Shown in pieces: positions 48,067 to 59,937 of a DNA stretch of 64,000 nt. How positions within the stretch are numbered: position 1 is the stretch's first letter; every line of letters begins with the position of its first letter. The notes beneath the pieces are model-generated. The model did not search any database, had not been told where the DNA came from, and saw only the letters and a list, made by a program, of their open reading frames with translations. The position numbers and the translations under genes are program-made. This DNA is from Raphanus sativus. Lineage: Eukaryota > Streptophyta > Magnoliopsida > Brassicales > Brassicaceae. The stretch is taken from positions 45,798,908 through 45,862,907 of the forward strand of contig NC_079516.1 of assembly GCF_000801105.2 (NCBI RefSeq), in the 5' to 3' direction.

Positions 48067-49582
48067 TCTATACTATTATTTGCGAAGTAATTTTTCGCGA
48101 CGGAGCTCTCACGTTAAAAGTTAGAGTGGTTAATATCGATATTACCCTTAATGAATAAAATATATAATTAAGGTAAAAATAAAAATGAAAATTACTTTAT
48201 TTGATTATATAATTGATTAAATTTAGTAATAGTAAGATTTATCCAAAATCTAAAAATATTTTAAAATATAAATATAATTCCTATATGTATGTTGTTATCT
48301 GAATTTTTTTAAAATAAAGTTGAAAACATAAAGTATATAACTAAATATAATTTAATGATATTATTAATTTTATTTAATTGAAAAAGATAATATTAAGTGA
48401 CTAAAAATATATAATTAAGCTAAAAATAAAAACGAAAATTAATTTATTTGATTAATAATTGATTAAAATTAATAATAGTAAGATTTATCCAAAATCTAAA
48501 AATATTTTAAAATATAAACATAATTCTTATATGTATGTTGTGTTGTTATCTGAATTTCTTTGAATATAAAGTTGAAAACATAAATATAAAGTTGAAAACA
48601 TAAAGTATATAACTAAATATTAATAAAATAAAATTCTTAATTTATATAATTGAAAAGAGAATATTAAGTGACTTAAAATATATAATTAAGCTAAAAATAA
48701 AAACGAAAATTATTATTTTTGATTAATAATTGATTAAAATTAATAATAGTAAGATTTATCCAAAATCTAAAAATATTTTTAAATATAAATATAATTCATA
48801 TATTAATGTTGTGTTGTTATCTGAAATTTTTAAAAAATGTAAAGTTGAAAACATAAAGTATATAACCAAATATTAATCAAATAAAATTCTTAGTTTTAAA
48901 TAATTGAAAAGAGAATATTAAGTGACTTAAAATATATAATTAAGCTAAAAATAAAAAATAAAAAAATTATTTGATTAGTAACTGATTAAAATTAATAATA
49001 GTAAGATTTATCCAAAATCTAAAAAATGAATTTCATTAATTTGATTCTCATTATTATCTAAAAAGTTATATATTATGTGATCCAAAAAAATATTAATTTT
49101 AAATAACTGAAAAACAAGTAGTTTATATTACTATTTTCAAAACGATTTTCCTTTTCTCACGGTAAAATTTAAAGCATTTAAAATCTTCATTACCCTTAAT
49201 AAATAATTAGATTAGATTTGTTAATATAAAATTGCTCACAAATTTAAAATGAATTTCATTAATTTGATTCTCATCATTATCTGATATATTCTAAAAATTA
49301 TATATTATGTGATCCAAAATATTTTACATCAAAATATTTTAAAAATAAATATAAATACATATGTATAGTTTTATGTATATATGAATATTTTCAAAAAATT
49401 ATGTAATAAAAATATCTTATTAAAATAAGAAAACTTTATTTTATATAAAATTAATATTTAATTAATTATTAAATATATAAAAAGCATGAAAATAACTTAT
49501 TTTAATGGTTCTCGAATTGATAATATATTTATTTAGTAATTTAGAAAATTATTAAGCCCGGAAATGCGGGCAAAACACCTAG
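48067..49582 (+). mobile_element. Non-autonomous Helitron, 1516 bp
   Basis: It starts TCTATACTATTATTTGCGAA after an A (48066). It ends with a hairpin GCCCG-gaaat-CGGGC-type stem (49556-49571) and CACCTAG at 49576-49582, followed by T. These are standard ends of short Brassicaceae Helitrons. There is no coding capacity; the body is dominated by an AT-rich repeat array. Confidence 0.87.
48160..49030. repeat. Tandem array of about 250-bp units inside the Helitron
   Basis: The marker aagatttatccaaaatc recurs at about 48234, 48480, 48751 and 49003, giving periods of about 246, 271 and 252 bp. Other shared blocks (ataattaagctaaaaataaa, gttgaaaacataaa) repeat in the same order. Units differ by small indels. 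Confidence 0.85.
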
Positions 49583-50968
49583 TTTTCCAAAATAGCTAAA
49601 AAACAAAGCATTATTTTAACGGAATACGATAGAATCTGTCGAGACTAATAGTTATATGCACTACTATTTTAAATAAGGTATTAGAGATAAGAATCCACTT
49701 AAAAATATTAAAAAACTTAATAATATATAAAATATTTGAGTCGTTCCACTTATCACCAAATTGTTTTAATTTGACAGTCTATGCAACTTAACATATATAT
49801 ATTTTTTTAAATGCTTGCTTCTCGAGTTAAACAAAAAAGAAGTAATTTTCTATATATCCGTCCAATTTGAAAAAAATCATATAACCATAGTTTTACGAGC
49901 CAGAAAATACTGAAGTTCAATCACGCTATGTACGTACATGAATTCACATGATATTAGGGGATAAAACCGCTTAAGATGTTTGATAAACTAAAGAACTGCT
50001 TTCCATTCATCTACCACACTAGAGTAGTGCCACTTAGTCCGAACACAAAAACTATGCATTAACAACAGTTAAGAATCGTTTTGTGACCAAAGCTCGTCTA
50101 GTTTGATGGATAGTAACTTCTAATTCCCTTTTCTTACTTTGATGGTATGATGTGTAAAAATCTCCAAACCAGAAAGTATATTTTTCGACGAATAAGTATA
50201 AAGTCTTTCAGGATTTCACATCTCTTAAACGATGAAGCTTCTGACGATAACTCGTTTAGTCTTGATCCTTTTAGGCTAAACCGGGATAAAATAAAAAAGA
50301 TTGAGATTCAGGCTCTACTAAAACATTTTTCTATAGGGAACACAGCGTGATATTGTTCAGGTTATCAACCATAAGCTTTAGTAATTAGTAAATCTAGAGT
50401 ACCCTAACCAAATAGGATAATAAATTCTTCAACATAAAAATGAAAACACAAAACAAATTGGATGATATAATGTTTAGGAAATATAACGCGGTGAGTAAAA
50501 AAATTAGTAGCTTTTAGCCACACATCTGTTGGTGTCGTTGCTTTACGCAACATCATGCATCTCTTCTTCGACTGTTTCCTGATTTGTTTATAAAAAAGGT
50601 TTTTTTTTCTTATTTATGATTAGCAACCAAATGATTTCAATTATTTACTCATCATGTATCTAAACGTTACAAATATGTTTATATACATGTGTGTATATCG
50701 TCATGACTGTAAAACTGAAATTGATATAATTAGTTTGATTAGGACCACTATAAAAATATTGATTTGTATATGAATATCCATGTGTGAGTGTATCCACTAA
50801 ATAGTTATGTAAAGGATGTGAGGGCCACTTCAAGTACAAGACAATAAGGTTCGGAATAGCCCAACGTGATTAAGAGTAACTTCTTCCAATCATTTCATCG
50901 TGTTATTAAACTATTGTGCCTAATCAAATATTTAATAACTAAAATAACTTAGTAAGAAAAACTTCGAC

Positions 50969-51187
50969 TCTAACTGGTGACCATTAAATTAGAAATATGA
51001 ATGAGTAGGAAATGAATGAATAGGAATAAAATCAATGGTATTTATTACTTTTGTGTTCTATGGTTCCTTAAAATTTAAGGAATGACAAGGAATCAGACGG
51101 AACAAAAATTCCTTATAAATAGTGTAATTTTTTAAGGAATGAGTGGGAATTGATCATTCCCCTTGAGTCCCTATGTCACCAGTTAGA
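50969..51187. mobile_element. Small MITE, 219 bp, superfamily unclear
   Basis: Inverted ends TCTAACTGGTGAC (left) and GTCACCAGTTAGA (right). The flanks share CTTCG (acttcgac and accttcgta), but a clean target-site duplication was not seen. The interior carries several ggaat/attcc repeats and could fold. Confidence 0.65.
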
Positions 51188-51935
51188 ACCTTCGTATTTT
51201 TTATAAAGCTTAATGGTAGCATTTATTTGGTACAACTAATTAATACTTTTTAAAAATTTATTATTTACGGCTATAGTAATAAAGAGAGGAAAACAAAATA
51301 TAATGTAAGAATTTAGCCAAAAAAAGTTAGGCAATGACCCATGCAATATCACACGGAAACTCATTTTATATAAAATAAACCATAATTTATAAAAGAAAAT
51401 TTATTTTCTTAAAAAAAAAAGAATTAAGCAAAAGAAAAAAAAAATATATATATATATATAACGCAGAACCGTAAGTAATCATTTGATTGGTATATTCCAG
51501 TGGCAAGTGGTTACACATTGGTTACATACATGAGTATGTATATTGCCATATATAGCGGCAAAATTATTAGTATATGGAAGCAGCAATCCCTATGCAAAGT
51601 CAAAAATGTTGCATGAAATTAGCAAAATATTCCGGTGGAGAAAAGATGTGATGGATTTGGTGTATGTAACAGAACAGACTTGCATCCCACATATTACCTT
51701 TCTTTGGCCCCAAAATGATGTTGAATTATATCCACTTGAGATTTATTCTTATTATCTTTAAGCCAGTAGAAACTTTAAACTAAACATCTTTTTTTTGCAA
51801 GAAAATGTCCCCAAGTTTAGAAAATAGTATTTTCATTAGTACAGTCATTTGTTCGGATTGCGTTTGAATAATATTTGTGCTAAGGTACTGCCTAGCGCCA
51901 AATATATTAATCAGAGATCAATTATAGTTTTTATC

Positions 51936-53072
51936 TTTTTTTTTTTTTTGATCAAACATTCGATTACTTGAGTAAAAGGGGAACCAGTCTACAACAACGC
52001 AGAAGAAATAGAAGCAAGAGCTGTTTTTGCTAAAGAGTCAGCATGAACATTCATTAAACGAGGAATAAAAACATAAGAGATAGATGTGAGAGAGCGAGCC
52101 AGAGTGTGGATATCATGGAGCACGCCCCTCAGAGCCACATCCCGTCCTTGAGTCTTCAAGAGCAAAATGAGGTTCTTCGAGTCCGAGTTAACAGTGAGAC
52201 TGCTAACATGTGAAGAGATCGCTGCAGAAATAGCAGCCTTAACCGCCAGAGCTTCGGCCACGAGAGCAGAAGACACAAGACGCCGGTGTGATGAGGAAGA
52301 CTCTGTAACGATGTTACAAGAATCCCGGAGTTGCCAGCCGATTCCACAGTTACCTGTTTTTTGGTCCCATGCTGCATCAGAAAAACAATTCCACATATAA
52401 GCATTAACAGTAGGAAAACAAACAGATGGTTGTGATGATCGGACCACATAGAGTGGTAGGGAAGGCTTTTGGATAAGTATCTGAGCCGCCTTCCAGGCTT
52501 TAGTATCTTGTATAGCCTTGAGAATTGTACTCTCTTCCGAAAAGAATTTATTTTCGAAAACTAGTTTGTTCCTGTTGGTCCACAAGGTCCAAAGAACCCA
52601 AGGGTAGAGTGGAGTAGTTCCAATTCCCACCGGTGGTAAGGAAATCAGGCGTCGACAACTAGTTAACAGTTCTGCAACCGAATGAATGTTTTGTGCATCT
52701 GGTTTGTTCACACAAGGAACCAGACTCCAAACTTTCGAGGCAAAAGGGCATGACAGGAGAACATGAAGCTCTGTTTCTCTGTTCCCACACCTTTTACAGG
52801 TTGGAGTAATCGCGATGCCTCTGGTCTCTAGGGCCGAACCCACTGGGAGAGCTTTACTCTTTGCCTTCCATAAGAAGTGTTTAATCTTAGGAGAGGTATC
52901 AACCTGCCAAACACACTTTTTCCAATTAAGATCCTGCAAGTCAGGTTCACCATTGTTGATCTTTGCTATCGCATAACCAGATTTTGTAGAATACTCTCCG
53001 GAAGCTGAGAACAACCACACTTTTTCATCTGCTAGAGGTGTTGAACTGGGAATAAGTCTGTGTATACTCTCC
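51936..53072 (-). mobile_element. 5'-truncated LINE (non-LTR retrotransposon)
   Basis: A perfect 14-bp target-site duplication, ttatagtttttatc, lies at 51922-51935 and 53073-53086. On the minus strand the insert ends ...gaatgtttgatc plus 14 A (51936-51949), so it is a poly(A)-tailed retroposed copy. It is truncated upstream of the zinc-knuckle region of the second ORF; the endonuclease and reverse transcriptase domains are gone. Confidence 0.92.
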
Positions 53073-53104
53073 TTATAGTTTTTATCCAATTTCAAAAGTG
53101 ACAT
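51989..53104 (-). pseudogene. LINE ORF2 C-terminal remnant: zf-RVT and RNase H-like domains
   Basis: A 371-aa open frame. After about 11 residues that come from the flanking target DNA (MSLLKLDKNYK), the LINE part begins 'ESIHRLIPSS'. The zf-RVT region (about 70-130) reads 'SPKIKHFLWKAKSKALPVGS' and 'CKRCGNRETELHVLLSCPFA'. The RNase H-like domain (about 240-360) has 'FSDAAWDQKTG', 'LVAEALAVKAAI', 'VNSDSKNLILLL' and 'NVHADSLAK', keeping the D-E-D-D residues. With no reverse transcriptase it cannot retrotranspose. The frame is unbroken, so the insertion is probably young, and the start codon is supplied by the host flank. Expression is unlikely but not excluded. Confidence 0.9.
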
Positions 53105-53643
53105 ATTAAATATGGGAATTATCCAGTTTTTGATGTCTGGTCTAGTTAACCTTGTCTTAAATGACTATGGTTGGGCGGTTCAAGTGTAGATGATTGCTTT
53201 TTTTTTATTATGGTTAAGGGATTAGAAAATGGTCAAAAAGTTTTGTTCCGTTTTATTTTTTATTTTTTACAATATCTTTAATATTTTATGACTGAAATAT
53301 ATCAGATATGTAACATAGCATACTAAATTGTGAAATTTTTACACATTCCTGAGTAACAAACCGAACATGGTCAAGTCGCCACATTTGATGGTCGTGTAAC
53401 GAGTTTCTGGTGATTAAGCTTTCACCTTAAGGCGTTTTTGAAAAAGGTACAATCCACACATACTTTTTGACTTGAATCAATGTAATAGTTACTCAACTAG
53501 TATAAATCACTAAAATACAAATTTCCATTAAATTGTGCATATAATTATAGGTATTATAAGTTTTTTGGTAAACAATTTTATCTATTAAAATATAATTTAC
53601 TTTTTCATGTGTGGTGTTTTTTCTTTGAATAATCTGTTAGATT

Positions 53644-53705
53644 TTTTCAAATGTCTGTTTTTATTTATCTGATATAATATTTTCAAATGTCTGTTTTTAT
53701 TTATC
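53644..53705. repeat. 26-bp direct repeat, two copies
   Basis: A 26-bp block beginning ttttcaaatgtctg occurs at 53644-53669 and 53680-53705, separated by ten bases. Probably a local duplication. Confidence 0.75.
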
Positions 53706-54538
53706 AGATCCTCATTTAACTAAACTTATATGAATGAAGATATTACACTAAATTTAAATACAAAACTTAAACCTCAAAATTAATTTAAAAATTTAATTAA
53801 TGTAATATCCATTATAGTTTTCACATATCAAAACTTAAATATGATTATATGTGTTTTAAAACCTTTATCAATTAACATATTCTCTGTTTATGAAAATTAA
53901 ACTGACTGCTTCATTTAATTTGTTAAACCAAATTGTAACCAATTGATGTTATATCTTCTCTAATATTCATCTATATATATGACGTAAGATATAAAAATAA
54001 GCAATTAAACCGGTCATTACATTTTCTAATAAACAAACATAGAACATTATAATTCACATGATATAATATTTATAAAATGACAAATCTGATAATATCAATC
54101 ATTCATGTATGTTAATGAGAAAATTGGTCTACATAATCCTAGATTAAAAGAACCGGTTCATTCAATATTTGAACTAAATTTATCGGTTAGTATGTGGGAC
54201 AATCAAAATTTAAAGATCGAATCTTTTATGAAAGCTATATCAAAATAAACATAAGATCGGTTCTTTTCTATATTTGAGGCAGAAATAATCATCAAATCAT
54301 ATAATTACTATATTTCTTTTAAACAATACAAACAAACTGAATAATAATTATGGATAACAGTATATATTTAGAACGTCTGAAATAACAAATATATAATGCA
54401 GAATAATATTTTATGTATCAAATAACTTTTGTAGTAATAAAGTTAATAAATCACATAACATAAATATTATATGTATACATAATACCAAAATATTTGCAAC
54501 GTAATCTTAAAGTTTTGAAATATAAACATATATATGTA

Positions 54539-54544
<6 letters not shown>

Positions 54545-54575
<31 letters not shown>
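54545..54575. repeat. (TA)n microsatellite
   Basis: About 15 TA units in AT-rich DNA. Confidence 0.9.
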
Positions 54576-54579
<4 letters not shown>

Positions 54580-55175
54580 AGTAATTCGTGCAGATGTACA
54601 TATCAAAATTTAGTAAGTATTATAAATTTACAATTCTATCTTCTTTTTCAGTAGGTATTTTGTGGGAGGCTTGGCCATTATTCTTTACACATTCGACCTA
54701 TATGAGTTAAAACTCAGTTTTAGTTGCGAGCAATAATAAGTATGAAGATAAAAATGTTTATAGCTTTTCAAGTATTTGCTTCTAATCCAAAACTGCTAAC
54801 TCTAATAGTAAAACCTTCTTCCATTATGGTAGATGTATCATTTTCGAGTCTCAGCAGCAACCAAATATTTTGTCTTTGATCTAAGGAAATTATATGTTTT
54901 AGCCCAGAAAATTTTCAATTAAAAATGCATCTATTTTTTTTAGCAACTATGTTAAGGCCAGGTTTTTTTGGTATATTATATAGCTTTTGTTATGTTGACA
55001 TATTATTTTTAGAATAGAGTTGTGCATATTTTTCTACTCGTTGCAAAACATATAATTTGCTTTCATATTTCACAGTTTTCATATAGTTAGTTGTTTTTAA
55101 TGTAAATATATTTAATAAAAAAACAAAATTCATTTTTTACATCTTGTTGTTTTTAACTATCAAACAAAAAGAATG

Positions 55176-55226
55176 AAAGAATTGGTGGAGTTAATTTTCA
55201 AAAAAAAAAAGAATTGGTGGAGTTAA
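55176..55226. repeat. Oligo(A) microinsertion with perfect 19-bp duplication
   Basis: aaagaattggtggagttaa occurs at 55176-55194 and 55208-55226. The insert is only 13 bp: ttttc and eight A. One of the clearest of the class. Confidence 0.85.
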
Positions 55227-55779
55227 CTTCGTATATGACAAACTATAATTTTACTAGGCTTTCCTCGTATTTATTATTTAGTGTCTTCTAAAGTTCGAAT
55301 CAACGATAACCGGTTACATGAACATCTAATTGATAAATTATCAGATTTATGTATACATATATAAATACATTTTTACTTTTTGAACAAAAATATATGATTT
55401 ACTATTTTGTCAATAAATACCATAATATGTATTATACAAATTTGAATTTGAGTGGTAACACAACGACGAGATTAACACAAATGTTCACACTTAAACTACA
55501 AGTTCTAGTCATCACTACCATGAGTTGTTTTTTACATATGGCTGGTTGCCAGTTGCCCATACACAAAAAGTACTCCATGTGAATTTAAATCCATTTATTT
55601 AAAATATTAGTACAAATGAATTTGCGAGACACAAGAAAAGTGTGTCTATTTGGTAAAGTTGTAAACACATTAAGTTTTTTAGGATACCAAATATTGTGCG
55701 AAAGCAACACTGCTTGGTTTTGGGTTTTCTCGTGATGTAAATATTTTACAGTAATTTTTTTAAGTTATATCAATTCAGT

Positions 55780-55782
<3 letters not shown>

Positions 55783-55810
<28 letters not shown>
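55783..55810. repeat. (TA)n microsatellite followed by T run
   Basis: About 14 TA units followed by 12 T, just left of the Helitron 3' end at 55906. Confidence 0.9.
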
Positions 55811-55819
<9 letters not shown>

Positions 55820-55905
55820 TTCCAATTACCTAAAGAATATTCAAGTTTTATCCATAACAACAGAAGTATTCTAACTTCTAAGTTCTCATTTCACTTTATT
55901 ACAAA

Positions 55906-58572
55906 CTAGTGGTTGGCCCGCCCTACGGGCGGGAATATAATTTTAAGAAAATATTTTATGAAATACTTTTTAAAAAATATTCTATCCATATCTGCACATG
56001 ATCTTCTTCGATATAGAACTGTCTTCATAACTGTTTTGGGAAACCAGTAGCTCTCTCTGAGCTTTCATGAATTCGAAAATGAATATACTCACACTCGAAA
56101 GTTGACTCATTTTGAGTGAAACCATATAATCTATTAAGAATATGAGTATATGACTACACGTTTATATATCTGATTTAAATATAAACAAAATTTTCCTTCT
56201 TTTTCTAAAACCTCTTTGATGACAATATCGCATCAGCAATAAAAGTAAATATAGTTTTCCCAGACCTATCAAGTCTAACCGGCTTACCCCCAACATTAAC
56301 ATGTGAATCAGTGAAATAAGGAGCCGGTAGTATCGAGGGTGTGTAGGAGATGGTTTATCCATTTCGGTCGAGATTACAAACCTTAGAACCAATCAAATAG
56401 TAAGTTAGTGTTATGGGTTAAGTTATGAAATATTTGGGTCTGATTTAAAAGTTCTTACATTTATGCAGTTGATTGGAGTATTGTTCCTATGTAGGAGAGC
56501 TTTGACGGCTTGTCCGATGGTGGTTTTTAGAAACAATCAGGAACATGTGAAAGAACAATTGTGTGTTTTTCTTGAGTTAGTTTCGGTTGGATCTACGCCT
56601 ACAGTTGGTTTGAGGCAGTTAAAAATTAACAATGCAACAGTCTAAACAATCTGTCTGAGTCGCAAGAAGTTTATTTCCCACTAAATATTCAAGATTGTTT
56701 AGTTGTCATCAGTATACGAAATACCAAGTGCTTAGGAGCCTCGAAATCTTTGCTCTTAAAGAAAAAAAGCTAACAAATAAGTAAACTGTGTTCAAATATT
56801 AAGTCATAGCAATAACGATGGTTGAAAACCAAATAAAGAAAAACTTAGTCGAAGCACAAACTTAAAAAAAAAAACAAAAGAGTAACACTCCAACGCATGC
56901 TAGCACTGGGATGAGTCGAAAGCTCTATTATCCAGCAGCACGATTAGCTTTCTGTGATACGTGGGTGTTACTGGTGCTTTCATTTTCCTCATCAGCAAGG
57001 TCTCCACAACCTTTCGAAGATGCACACACATCACTCTCAACTGGGGCTGCTATAGGGGGCAGAACCGATGAAGAAAGCACCTTTGTAACAGTTATAGACT
57101 TAGTCTTCCCTGTCAAGTTGTACTCAGATACTCTGACCCTGAACTTATGTGTTTGACCAATGGTGTAGAATAAAGCTTGGGGAGCAGGCATCTCATTGTC
57201 CGCACTAATGTTTTCATTAGACTACCATTGTTTTAAAAAAGCGAGTATAAATAACTCTAGGTCCATGTAAAATCTGAAGCCAACTAACCTGAAAGTAGTT
57301 GTCAACTAATTCCATGGCATGCTTTCCAGTCAACTCATGACCTACATCACTAAGTAGCACAAAACAGTCTGATTGTTGTTTCCATAGATAGAGAATTTTG
57401 CAAGATACCTGTGATGAAGAGGGAAAAAAAAGTCAATTACAGAAAAGAAAAAAGTAATTACTGAGATCACTGTTCATACTTTGAAACACCAGCTACTTTA
57501 GATAAGTCATAACAACAGTTTGACTTTGTCGCATGTCAAGGAACTAAAGATTTCTATTGTTTAATCTTCAAGAAAGGAGAGAGAGATCATACTTTAAGGG
57601 TTCGGAGCTTCCAACTGTGACTGCAACTTCAGGGTAGCCAGCAATCTCCCACTATTATTTTGCATAAAAGATCAAAAAGAGAGAAATCACAGCCACATCA
57701 CAATAACATTTTCAAAGAAAATTGTTCATAGATATAGTGATGTGTTGTACATACCCGGAGTAAGACATCGCGTGTAGCATCTGAGTTCTTCCAAAGCTTG
57801 TCCTCTAAATCCGAAACCATAAAAAATACAAAATAGACAGTACTCAGAAGGCAATTCATTTTATTTAGAAGCAATTTACCAATCAGGTGATAAACAATTA
57901 GTTCTAAGAATATCTATAAAAACGTAAATCATAAGCATGAGTACAACAGAACTTCATGTTGAACCATTACAAATAGTTTTTCTCGGGAATTTTATTCCAG
58001 ACCCGGTAAGCTCTATCTCCGCCGCGGCATCTTCTACCTGTTCTATCCTTATCCTCTGCGCTGTTGCGAATGATATTCCAGACCAGGGTTTGCAAATGAT
58101 GGAGAGAAACAGAGGAAGATGTGGAAACCTGCAAAAGGCTTTAGATTTGGGGTTCGGAAGAGAGCTTAAAGTGGAGACGTTTGTTCCTTATTGCAAAAGT
58201 GACTTTTGGAATACTGAGGTGGTCTTCAATCATTGGATCTACTTTAAAAGGTTATCAAAGTAGTGGGTCAGTGGTGTTAAAGCAAATCATAAATGAGGTT
58301 GATCAAATACAACCTATGCCGGTTACGGGTTACGCAACCGTGGGGGTGCTTAGGTATGGAATATTGATCGGCGGTGGCTATGTTGTTTTATACAGGATGA
58401 AACTGAGTTTAACTAAAAGCCCAACAGAAGGTAAAAAAATAAAAGTTAGCCCAAATCACAAACCTCGGTTGTCGCCTGTTTTTGCTGATGACACGTGTCT
58501 CAATTCGCCCCATGCTCCCAGGGTGACGTGGATAGCTTGAGCAGCCAAAGAAGTCTGTTTTATATATATAGA
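55906..58572 (-). mobile_element. Non-autonomous Helitron, 2.7 kb, with RPA-like fragment
   Basis: On the minus strand it starts TCTATATATATAAAAC after an A. It ends with the hairpin CCCGCCC-GTA-GGGCGGG (55917-55933 on plus), a spacer and CACTAG at the 55906 border, followed by T. The ends are of the same type as the Helitron at 34760-39173. It holds a frameshifted RPA70-like fragment (56928-57411) but no Rep/helicase. Bases 57900-58500 have weak coding character on both strands that I could not assign. Confidence 0.8.
56928..57411 (-). pseudogene. RPA70-like single-strand DNA-binding protein fragment
   Basis: Minus-strand pieces read 'YLAKFSIYGNNNQ' (near 57405), then after a one-base frame slip 'GHELTGKHAMELVDNYFQ' (near 57310), and in the next exon 'FYTIGQTHKFRVRVSEYNLT' followed by 'GKTKSITVTKVL' (57180-57070). 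This is the C-terminal OB-fold region of RPA1-like proteins, commonly carried by plant Helitrons, where it may have served single-strand DNA binding in rolling-circle transposition. The slip (a T missing in the run near 57363) and absence of other domains make it non-functional. Confidence 0.78.
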
Positions 58573-59724
58573 TGTTTTCATCTCAGATAACCGGCAACTG
58601 TTTCAAGTCATAAAATACCCAGTTGATGATCACTAGCTATCAACTTTCTCCTTATAAAGATCCTAATTTAAGTTGTTATTTGAAAAAAAGTCGTGGTGTT
58701 GTCTCTTCACAATAACAAAGTCTATGCTTACAATTTTTTTAGCCTAACATGCCACCGATGAATGCACCTAATCCTATAAACACCGGCCACTGCATGTCGC
58801 CTCCTAATTATGATCCCTCTTATGTCTACGAATCATTATTTTGTTGATAATCTTTATATTAAACAATTAATCAGAAGTATTAATCTAGTCGTCACAAGAC
58901 TCACAACCATTAACAATGTGTATATATACTTATTATTTGCTGTCGTGAACGTTTTTGTGTTTAGTTCTATCCATTTTCGGTTTTCATTGAAAGCGTCGAT
59001 TTGATGACGTGGACCTAAAGTGCGTGAAAGTAAAACCTTTGCTTGTTGCTAGAACTAAATGTTCACACTATAAAAAAACGTGAATTGGTGGCCTAAGTGC
59101 CACTCAACACTACTAATGAACCTTTGCCTAATTCGGTGGTTAACCCTTCACGGGTTTCACTTTCTCTTTTATTTCCTACTTTATTCTTTGAATAAAATTA
59201 AATCATTTGAAAATAATTAATTAGACATAATGATAACAATTCTCTGTTAATTATGCGAATGTGAATAATTCAAGATCTAACAATTTGATTAATCAAACTA
59301 CTAATATAAATATGTTTGTTATCAGAAGTATGTACTAAGAAGAAGCTGTCTAATTTAATACTAATAAAAATAAACGTCATGAAGGGTTGACTTCTGGTAC
59401 ATAGATCTAGGTAAAGATCATAATTCGAAGATATGGATTAAAAGTAGATACAACAGAACATGAACTAGAAAGAAATATGACATAGATTTATTTGTTTTAC
59501 TTCCATCATTAATAAAAATTTACTTGATTTCATATTTGATAGAATTTGGCAGAGAAATGCAGAAGTGTCAGGTAATGGGGATAGAGTGAATCGTCAAAAT
59601 GTTATTGGTTAGTTGGCAATATTATAATAAATAATAATGTAAAGTGGATCCAAATGTGTAAAATCTTTTGTGGAGTAAACTAAAAAGATTAACAACAACC
59701 AACCTTATAACCTCTCCCTTTGTG

Positions 59725-59736
59725 TATATATAAATA
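59725..59736 (+). promoter_or_regulatory. TATA box of the C2H2 zinc-finger gene
   Basis: TATATATAAATA, about 200 bp upstream of the chosen start codon and followed by a CT-rich leader. Position and sequence fit a plant core promoter with a long 5' UTR. Confidence 0.6.
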
Positions 59737-59937
59737 AGCAGCCCCACCATCATCTTCCTCACTGCCTCTCTTGTCTAGTTCTCTTCTATTCTCTCTCTTG
59801 TTAGTTCACTCTACATAATAAACACCAAACATCTCATTTTTCATCACAATTTCGAAATTTCTTGGATTTGTTTTTGTCGATTGATTTCTTGAATTGGGTT
59901 GTTCTTGTTTTTACTATCTTTGAGTGTAAAAATAATC

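Larger units (their letters stand above)
41196..59937. other. 18.7-kb gene-poor region rich in mobile element remains
   Basis: No intact host gene was found between the CSD2 pseudogene and the zinc-finger gene. Identified content: a copia pol fragment (42005-42785), a Harbinger-like MITE (43306-44239), a Helitron with internal repeats (48067-49582), a small MITE (50969-51187), a truncated LINE (51936-53072), a second Helitron (55906-58572), several microinsertions and AT/CT microsatellites. Stretches 44240-47370, 49583-50960, 53087-55905 and 58573-59700 are AT-rich with nothing I can assign, apart from the short repeats listed. Confidence 0.6.

Noticed and set aside
48234..49030. Regularly spaced repeats resembling a CRISPR array
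   Set aside because: Units are about 250 bp, AT-rich and inside a Helitron in a plant genome; there are no short palindromic repeats with unique spacers.
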